Shown: piece after piece, positions 6,713 through 7,476 of the stretch | Layout of the letters: each line of letters starts with the position of its first letter | Position numbering within the stretch: position 1 is the stretch's first letter | Source of the DNA: JBCCZC01 sp039188505 | GTDB taxonomy: Bacteria > Pseudomonadota > Gammaproteobacteria > Xanthomonadales > SZUA-38 | DNA length: 7,476 nucleotides | Assembly (NCBI GenBank): GCA_039188505.1 | Contig: JBCCZC010000282.1 | Span: 1 to 7,476, forward strand | Direction: 5' to 3' | Translations under genes and position numbers: made by a program | The notes under the pieces: model-generated | The model's database searches: none | What the model saw: only the letters and a program-made list of their open reading frames with translations | What the model was told of the DNA's origin: nothing

Positions 6713-7476
6713 ATGAAACGCACGCTACTCATTCTCACCACCGCCCTGGCCCTGGGACTCGCCCACGCCGGTCTGGCCCAGGACGCGGAATCCGCACGCG
6801 ACCTGGACCGCATGGAGATCGTCTTCGACACCGCCCCGATCCGGCTCGCGCCTGCGCTCGCTGCAACGCCTGCGCTGGTGAACATAAGGCAGAACATCAC
6901 CTTCATCCTCGACCCGGATCTCGTCATCGCCACCGAGGTTTTCCAGACGCTTCCGGCCTTCGCCACGCCCGAGGTCCGCGTGGTCGAATCCCTAGAGGCG
7001 GTCCGCGCCGAGCTCGCCGACGGTGGCCCCTGGGGAGTCGTCAATCTCGTTGCGCACGGATCGCCACAGACCGGTCTCAAGGTTCGCGTCGAACCCGATG
7101 GCGCCTTCGCCACGGCCGCCACGCTGACCCGTTCCCCAGCATCGTCGGCGTCCGCGGGTGTCGACGGCGATACGGTCGTGCGCGTCTACGCCTGCGGTCT
7201 CGCCGCTGCTCCCGATTTCCTGACCGCTCTGGGAGGCTACCTGGGATCGGACCCGGACTCGCCACCGCAGGTCGTCGCCCTCCGGGAATTTGTCGAATTC
7301 GCCGATCGCCCCGAACTCGCCGTGCGTCTGCGTCCGAGCCTGAGCGTCGTGGCGCGGTCGCGGATGGCCGCGCGACGGAGCATCGAGGGGCTCGCGGCGG
7401 CACAGGGGCGTGCCCTGCCCTCGCGCTGGGAGCGGGACCTGGACGTGAAGCCGCTCGCGATCGAGCTGCCCGTCGC
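6713..7476 (+). CDS. Secreted caspase-like (clan CD/CHAT-type) protein, 3'-truncated by the window edge
   Basis: 254 complete codons are open to the window edge; the C-terminus lies outside. The first 22 residues (MKRTLLILTTALALGLAHAGLA) are a signal peptide with likely cleavage before Q23. After a linker come a hydrophobic strand (NITFILD, 61-67), a helix (ESLEAVRAELADG, 92-104), then WGVVNLVAHGSP with H115-G116. A hydrophobic strand VVRVYACGLA follows, with C161-G162. A strand ending in His-Gly followed by a strand ending in Cys, about 46 residues apart, is the catalytic His-Cys layout of caspase-fold peptidases such as CHAT, gingipain-type and related proteins. Neither the family nor activity is proven. 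It lies 94 nt after the membrane regulator on the same strand, so it may be its target or share its operon. The C-terminal half visible here (VVALREFVEF onward) I do not recognise. Confidence 0.7.
   Translation, partial: MKRTLLILTTALALGLAHAGLAQDAESARDLDRMEIVFDTAPIRLAPALAATPALVNIRQNITFILDPDLVIATEVFQTLPAFATPEVRVVESLEAVRAELADGGPWGVVNLVAHGSPQTGLKVRVEPDGAFATAATLTRSPASSASAGVDGDTVVRVYACGLAAAPDFLTALGGYLGSDPDSPPQVVALREFVEFADRPELAVRLRPSLSVVARSRMAARRSIEGLAAAQGRALPSRWERDLDVKPLAIELPV

Noticed and set aside
6037..7122. A 361-codon open frame on the minus strand
   Set aside because: It lies opposite two plus-strand genes with a clear domain order and signal peptide, and its own translation shows no domain or signal.

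Overview
The window is GC-rich, gene-dense bacterial DNA, with ATGA stop/start overlaps and codon use dominated by G or C in the third position. The protein families are an OmpR-type two-component pair, a signal-peptide-bearing prolyl oligopeptidase, and a CadC-like membrane winged-helix protein with a TolB/FlgO-like periplasmic domain. Together they point to a Gram-negative proteobacterium, most likely a gammaproteobacterium of the Xanthomonadales/Wenzhouxiangella kind. That placement is an inference from gene content and not a sequence match. There are no RNA genes, insertion sequences or CRISPR arrays.

Layout: (1) 1-1733, plus strand: the 3' end of an OmpR/PhoB-type response regulator, overlapping by 4 nt a complete sensor histidine kinase. 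(2) 1734-1786: a short convergent gap with a GC-rich hairpin, placed to terminate the gene arriving from the other strand. (3) 1787-3895, minus strand: a complete S9A prolyl oligopeptidase with a signal peptide and an intact catalytic triad. (4) 3896-4321: a 426-nt divergent intergenic region with no convincing gene but an unusual number of perfect inverted repeats. (5) 4322-7476, plus strand: three genes. The first is a secreted protein resembling the beta-propeller half of S9 peptidases with no hydrolase half. The second, overlapping it by ATGA, is a membrane winged-helix regulator with a short TolB/FlgO-like periplasmic domain. The third, 94 nt downstream and cut by the window edge, is a secreted protein with a His-Gly...Cys-Gly arrangement typical of caspase-fold (clan CD/CHAT) proteins.

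The two-component genes should form one phosphorelay: a periplasmic stimulus, kinase H223, the regulator's receiver domain (its phospho-acceptor Asp lies before the window), then DNA binding. The oligopeptidase looks like a stand-alone periplasmic enzyme for proline-containing peptides. The most novel part is the 3' block. A membrane-anchored transcription factor appears to be co-translated with a catalytically empty propeller and followed by a possible secreted caspase-like protein. I read this as a candidate envelope sensing/proteolysis module. The reading rests on motifs and gene order only.
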